64,000 nucleotides of DNA from NCBI RefSeq assembly GCF_036320965.1, contig NC_092271.1, forward strand, positions 29,209,536 through 29,273,535, read 5' to 3'. This DNA comes from Panulirus ornatus. Taxonomy: Eukaryota; Arthropoda; Malacostraca; Decapoda; Palinuridae. The position numbers and the translations under genes are program-made. A model generated the notes under the pieces. That model saw only the letters and a list, made by a program, of their open reading frames with translations. It was not told where the DNA came from and did not search any database. Positions 59,879 to 64,000 of the stretch are shown in pieces (the first letter of the stretch is position 1; every line of letters starts with the position of its first letter).

Positions 59879-61715
59879 ATGATTTGGTACACAGAGAAGA
59901 GGTAGTAAAAGCTTTGCGGAAGATGAAAGCCGGCAAGGCAGCAGGTTTGGATGGTATTGCAGTGGAATTTATTAAAAAAAGGGGGGTGACTGTATTGTTG
60001 ACTGGTTGGTAAGGTTATTTAATGTATGTATGACTCATAGTGAGGTGCCTGAGGATTGGCGGAATGCGTGCATAGTGCCATTGTACAAAGGCAAAGAGGA
60101 TAAGAGTGAGTGCTCAAATTACAGAGGTATAAGTTTGTTGAGTATTCCTGGTAAATTATATGGGAGGGTATTGATTGAGAGGGTGAAGGCATGTACAGAG
60201 CATCAGATTGGGGAAGAGCAGTGTGGTTTCAGAAGTGGTAGAGGATGTGTGGATCAGGTGTTTGCTTTGAAGAATGTTTGTGAGAAATACTTAGAAAAGG
60301 AAATGGATTTGTATGCAGCATTTATGGATCTGGAGAAGGCATATGATAGAGTTGATAGAGATGCTCTGTGGAAGGTATTAAGAATATATGGTGTGGGAGG
60401 CAAGTTGTTAGAAGCATTGAAAAGTTTTTATCGAGGATATAAGGCATGTGTACGTGTAGGAAGAGAGGAAAGTGATTGGTTCTCAGTGAAGGTAGGTTTG
60501 CGGCAGGGATGTGTGATGTCTCCATGGTTGTTTAATTTGTTTATGGATGGGGTTGTTAGGGAGGTGAATGCAAGAGTTTTGGAAAGAGGGGCAAGTATGA
60601 AGTCTGTTGTGAATGAGAGAGCTTGGGAAGTGAGTCAGTTGTTGTTCGCTGATGATACAGCGCTGGTGGCTGATTCATGTGAGAAACTGCAGAAGCTGGT
60701 GACTGAGTTTGGTAAAGTGCGTGAAAGAAGAAAGTTAAGAGTAAATGTGAATAAGAGCAAGGTTATTAGGTACAGTAGGGTTGAGGGTCAAGTCAATTGG
60801 GAGGTAAGTTTGAATGGAGAAAAACTGGAGGAAGTAAAGTGTTTTAGATATCTGGGAGTGGATCTGGCAGCGGATGGTACCATGGAAGCGGAAGTGAATC
60901 ATAGGGTGGGGGAGGGGGTGAAAATCCTGGGAGCCTTGAAGAATGTGTGGAAGTCGAGAACATTATCTCGGACAGCAAAAATGGGTATGTTTGAAGGAAT
61001 AGTGGTTCCAACAATGTTGTATGGTTGCGAAGCGTGGGCTATGGATAGAGTTGTGCGCAGGAGGGTGGATGTGCTGGAAATAAGATGTTTGAGGACAATG
61101 TGTGGTGTGAGGTGGTTTGATCGAGTAATTAATGTAAGGGTAAGAGAGATGTGTGGAAATAAAAAGAGCGTGGTTGAGAGAGCAGAAGAGGGTGTTTTGA
61201 AATGGTTTGGGCACATGGAGAGAATGAGTGAGGAAAGATTGACCAAGAGGATATATGTGTCGGAGGTGGAGGGAACGAGGAGAAGTGGGAGACCAAACTG
61301 GAGGTGGAAAGATGGAGTGAAAAAGATTTTGAGTGATCGGGGCCTGAACATGCAGGAGGGTGAAAGCAGGGCAAGGAATAGAGTGAATTGGATCGATGTG
61401 GTATACTGGGGTTGACGTGCTGTCAGTGGATTGAATCAGGGCATGGTATTCCATGTGTGGCGAGGTGGCGATGGAAATGAATAAAGGCAGACAGTGTGAA
61501 CTGAGTGCATGGGTATATATGTATGTGTCTGTGCGTGTATATATATATGTACATTGAGATGTATAGGTACGTTTTTTTGCGTGTGTGGACGTGTATGTAT
61601 ATACATGTGTATGGGGGTGGGTTAGGCCATTTCTTTCGTCTGTTTCCATGCGCTACCTCGCAAACGCTGGAGACAGCGACAAAGCAAAATAAATAAATAA
61701 ATAAATAAATAAATA
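59879..61715 (+). mobile_element. RTE copy D, sense 3' segment
   Basis: Starts ATGATTTGGTACACAGAGAA, repeating about 8 nt that end the inverted segment. It runs through RT, C-terminal region and a 3' UTR with a roughly 190-bp internal deletion (GGGCATG joined to GTATTCC at 61445). Tail AAATAAATAAATAAATAAAT, then TA. Confidence 0.93.
60006..61415 (+). CDS. RTE reverse transcriptase (copy D), open
   Basis: 469 codons, same extent as copy C, with AFMDLEKAYDRVDRDAL, GLRQGCVMSPWLFNLFMDGV and [13 protein letters not shown] intact. Differences such as SRTAKM, RVINVRV and GYKACV mark private substitutions. SDRG/RSGR subfamily. Upstream frame is shifted in the A/G run near 59972, where copy D is 2 nt longer than the unshifted sequence. 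Confidence 0.88.
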   Translation: MVRLFNVCMTHSEVPEDWRNACIVPLYKGKEDKSECSNYRGISLLSIPGKLYGRVLIERVKACTEHQIGEEQCGFRSGRGCVDQVFALKNVCEKYLEKEMDLYAAFMDLEKAYDRVDRDALWKVLRIYGVGGKLLEALKSFYRGYKACVRVGREESDWFSVKVGLRQGCVMSPWLFNLFMDGVVREVNARVLERGASMKSVVNERAWEVSQLLFADDTALVADSCEKLQKLVTEFGKVRERRKLRVNVNKSKVIRYSRVEGQVNWEVSLNGEKLEEVKCFRYLGVDLAADGTMEAEVNHRVGEGVKILGALKNVWKSRTLSRTAKMGMFEGIVVPTMLYGCEAWAMDRVVRRRVDVLEIRCLRTMCGVRWFDRVINVRVREMCGNKKSVVERAEEGVLKWFGHMERMSEERLTKRIYVSEVEGTRRSGRPNWRWKDGVKKILSDRGLNMQEGESRARNRVNWIDVVYWG

Positions 61716-61727
61716 TATATATATTTT

Positions 61728-62652
61728 TTGCTTTGTCGCTGTCTCCCACGTTTGCGAGGTAGCACAAGGAAACAGACGATAGCGCAAGGAAACAGACGAA
61801 AGAAGTGGCCCAACCCACCCCCATACACATGTATATACATAAGTCCACACACGCAAATATACATAACTACACAGCTTTCCATGGTTTACCCCAGATGCTT
61901 CACATGCCCTGATTCAATCCACTGACAGCACGTCAACCCCGGTATACCACATCGATCCAACTCACTCTATTCCTTGCCCTCCTTTCACCCTCCTGCATGT
62001 TCAGGCCCCGATCACACAAAATCTTTTTCACTCCATCTTTCCACCTCCAATTTGGTCTCCCACTTCTCCTCGTTCCCTCCACCTCCGACACATATATCCT
62101 CTTGGTCAATCTTTCCTCACTCATTCTCTCCATGTGCCCAAACCATTTCAAAACACCCTCTTCTGCTCTCTCAACCATGCTCTTTTTATTTCCACACATC
62201 TCTCTTACCCTTACGTTGCTTACTCGATCAAACCACCTCACACCACACATTGTCCTCAAACATCTCATTTCCAGCACATCCATCCTCCTGCGCACAACTC
62301 TATCCATAGCCCACGCCTCACAACCATACAACATTGTTGGAACCACTATTCCTTCAAACATACCCATTTTTGCTTTCCGAGATAATGTTCTCGACTTCCA
62401 CACATTCATCAAGGCCCCCAGAATTTTCGCCCCCTCCCCCACCCTATGATTCACTTTTGCTTCCATGGTTCCATCCGCTGCCAGATCTACTCCCAGATAT
62501 CTAAAACACTTTACTTCCGCCAGTTTTTCTCCATTCAAACTTACCTCCCAATTGACTTGACCCTCAACCCTACTGTACCTAATAACCTTGCTCTTATTCA
62601 CATTTACTCTTAACTTTCTTCTTTCACACACTTTACCAAACTCAGTCACCAG
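61728..62652 (-). mobile_element. RTE LINE, antisense arm of a head-to-head pair
   Basis: Tail side TTTGCTTTGTCGCTGTCTCC, then a 23-bp tandem repeat of the AGC-CAAGGAAACAGACGA module (about 61762-61800). Then the 3' UTR and C-terminal region to the RT motif C neighbourhood, stopping at CTCAGTCACCAG. Joined directly to sense sequence. Confidence 0.9.
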
Positions 62653-62992
62653 AGGTGGAGGGAACGAGGAGAAGTGGGAGACCAAATTGGAGGTGGAAAG
62701 ATGGAGTGAAAAAGATTTTGTGTGATCGAGGCCTGAACATGCAGGAGGGTGAAAGGAGGGCAAGGAATAGAGTGAATTGGATCGATGTGGTATACCGGGG
62801 TTGACGTGCTGTCAGTGGATTGAATCAGGGCATGTGAAGCGTCTGGGGTAAACCATGGAAAGCTGTGTAGGTATTGTATATTTGCGAGTGTGGACGTATG
62901 TATATACATGTGTATGGGGGTGGGTTGGGCCATTTCTTTTGTCTGTTTCCTTGCGCTACCTCGCAAACGCGGGAGACAGTGACAAAGCAAAA

Positions 62993-63000
<8 letters not shown>
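62653..63000 (+). mobile_element. RTE 3' end, sense arm of a head-to-head pair
   Basis: Starts AGGTGGAGGGAACGAGGAG in the C-terminal region (EVEGTRRSGRPNWRWKDG). Runs through short-form 3' UTR to GACAGTGACAAAGC, poly(A) and (TA)n. Confidence 0.9.

Positions 63001-63050
<50 letters not shown>
63001..63050. repeat. (TA)n microsatellite
   Basis: About 25 TA units. It serves as the tail of one RTE copy and the 5' border of the next. Confidence 0.97.
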
Positions 63051-63054
<4 letters not shown>

Positions 63055-64000
63055 GTGGTAGAGGATGTGTGGATCAGGTGTTTGCTTTGAAGAATGTATG
63101 TGAGAAATACTTAGAAAAGCAAATGAATTTGTATGTAGCATTTATGGATCTGGAGAAGGCATATGATAGAGTTGATAGAGATGCTCTGTGGAAGGTATTA
63201 AGAATATATGGTGTGGGAGGAAAGTTGTTAGAAGCAGTGAAAAGTTTTTATCGAGGATGTAAGGCATGTGTACGTGTAGGAAGAGAGGAAAGTGATTGGT
63301 TCTCAGTGAATGTAGGTTTGCGGCAGGGGTGTGTGATGTCTCCATGGTTGTTTAATTTGTTTATGGATGGGGTTGTTAGGGAGGTAAATGCAAGAGTTTT
63401 GGAAAGAGGGGCAAGTATGAAGTCTGTTGGGGATGAGAGAGCTTGGGAAGTGAGTCAGTTGTTGTTCGCTGATGATACAGCGCTGGTGGCTGATTCATGT
63501 GAGAAACTGCAGAAACTGGTGACTGAGTTTGGTAAAGTGTGTGGAAGAAGAAAGTTAAGAGTAAATGTGAATAAGAGCAAGGTTATTAGGTACAGTAGGG
63601 TTGAGGGTCAAGTCAATTGGGAGGTGAGTTTGAATGGAGAAAAACTGGAGGAAGTGAAGTGTTTTAGATATCTGGGAGTGGATCTGGCAGCGGATGGAAC
63701 CATGGAAGCGGAAGTGGATCATAGGGTGGGGGAGGGGGCGAAAATTCTGGGGGCCTTGAAGAATGTGTGGAAGTCGAGAACATTATCTCGGAAAGCAAAA
63801 ATGGGTATGTTTGAAGGAATAGTGGTTCCAACAATGTTGTATGGTTGCGAGGCGTGGGCTATGGATAGAGTTGTGCGCAGGAGGATGGATGTGCTGGAAA
63901 TGAGATGTTTGAGGACAATGTGTGGTGTGAGGTGGTTTGATCGAGTGAGTAACGTAAGGGTAAGAGAGATGTGTGGAAATAAAAAGAGCGTGGTTGAGAG
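63051..64000 (+). mobile_element. RTE LINE, sense, 5'-truncated, cut by window edge
   Basis: Begins AGAAGTGGTAGAGGATGTGT (RSGRGCVDQVF) directly after (TA)n. RT motifs AFMDLEKAYDRVDRDAL, LRQGCVMSPWLFNLFMDG and [13 protein letters not shown] and the C-terminal start are intact and in frame to the window end. Young CRRxDV/VCGRRKLR-type copy. Confidence 0.92.

Overview
This window is nuclear DNA of an arthropod, most likely a decapod crustacean. Two spliced housekeeping genes with short coding exons and large introns sit in DNA that is more than half non-LTR retrotransposon, with heavy (TA)n microsatellites. No taxon-specific marker was found, so the assignment rests on architecture and protein similarity recalled from memory.

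Both host genes are on the minus strand. (1) 1661-24814: the N-terminal third of SPT16 (SUPT16H, large FACT subunit). Six coding exons give 262 codons plus 2 nt, and the gene runs off the left edge. (2) 36423-52394: cytosolic leucyl-tRNA synthetase LARS1. Five coding exons give a continuous 1168-residue product, including a 67-nt exon at 48687-48753 that links the HIGH exon to the rest. All splice junctions are GT/AG and in phase, so both genes look functional.

The rest is repeats. The dominant family is an RTE-clade LINE (one ORF: APE endonuclease, linker, RT with FADD, C-terminal region containing GRPNWRWKDG) with about 25 fragments. The young ones are 5'-truncated, end in A-rich or (TA)n tails, and often start directly inside the (TA)n tail of a neighbour. 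A ~245-bp non-autonomous element (here SINE-R) shares its 3' end with the RTE 3' end and its 5' head with the 5' end of the one near-full-length RTE copy. It therefore looks like an internally deleted RTE derivative mobilised in trans; three copies have 11-12 bp target-site duplications. Other elements are a Tigger/pogo DNA transposon with a dead transposase (4640-7515), a pogo-like MITE (3048-4369), Jockey/CR1-superfamily LINEs (J and X families) and a 40-bp minisatellite (25560-26330).

Layout: 1-24.8 kb, SPT16 exons in introns filled with RTE, SINE-R, Tigger and J; 24.8-36.4 kb, intergenic with minisatellite, fold-back sequences and a three-level LINE nest; 36.4-52.4 kb, LARS1 with RTE/SINE-R in its introns; 52.6-64 kb, an almost pure array of young RTE copies.

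The most unusual signals are the head-to-tail RTE array joined only by (TA)n, five head-to-head RTE dimers whose 3' tails point outward, a clear twin-priming inversion, and the RTE/SINE-R partnership sharing both ends.
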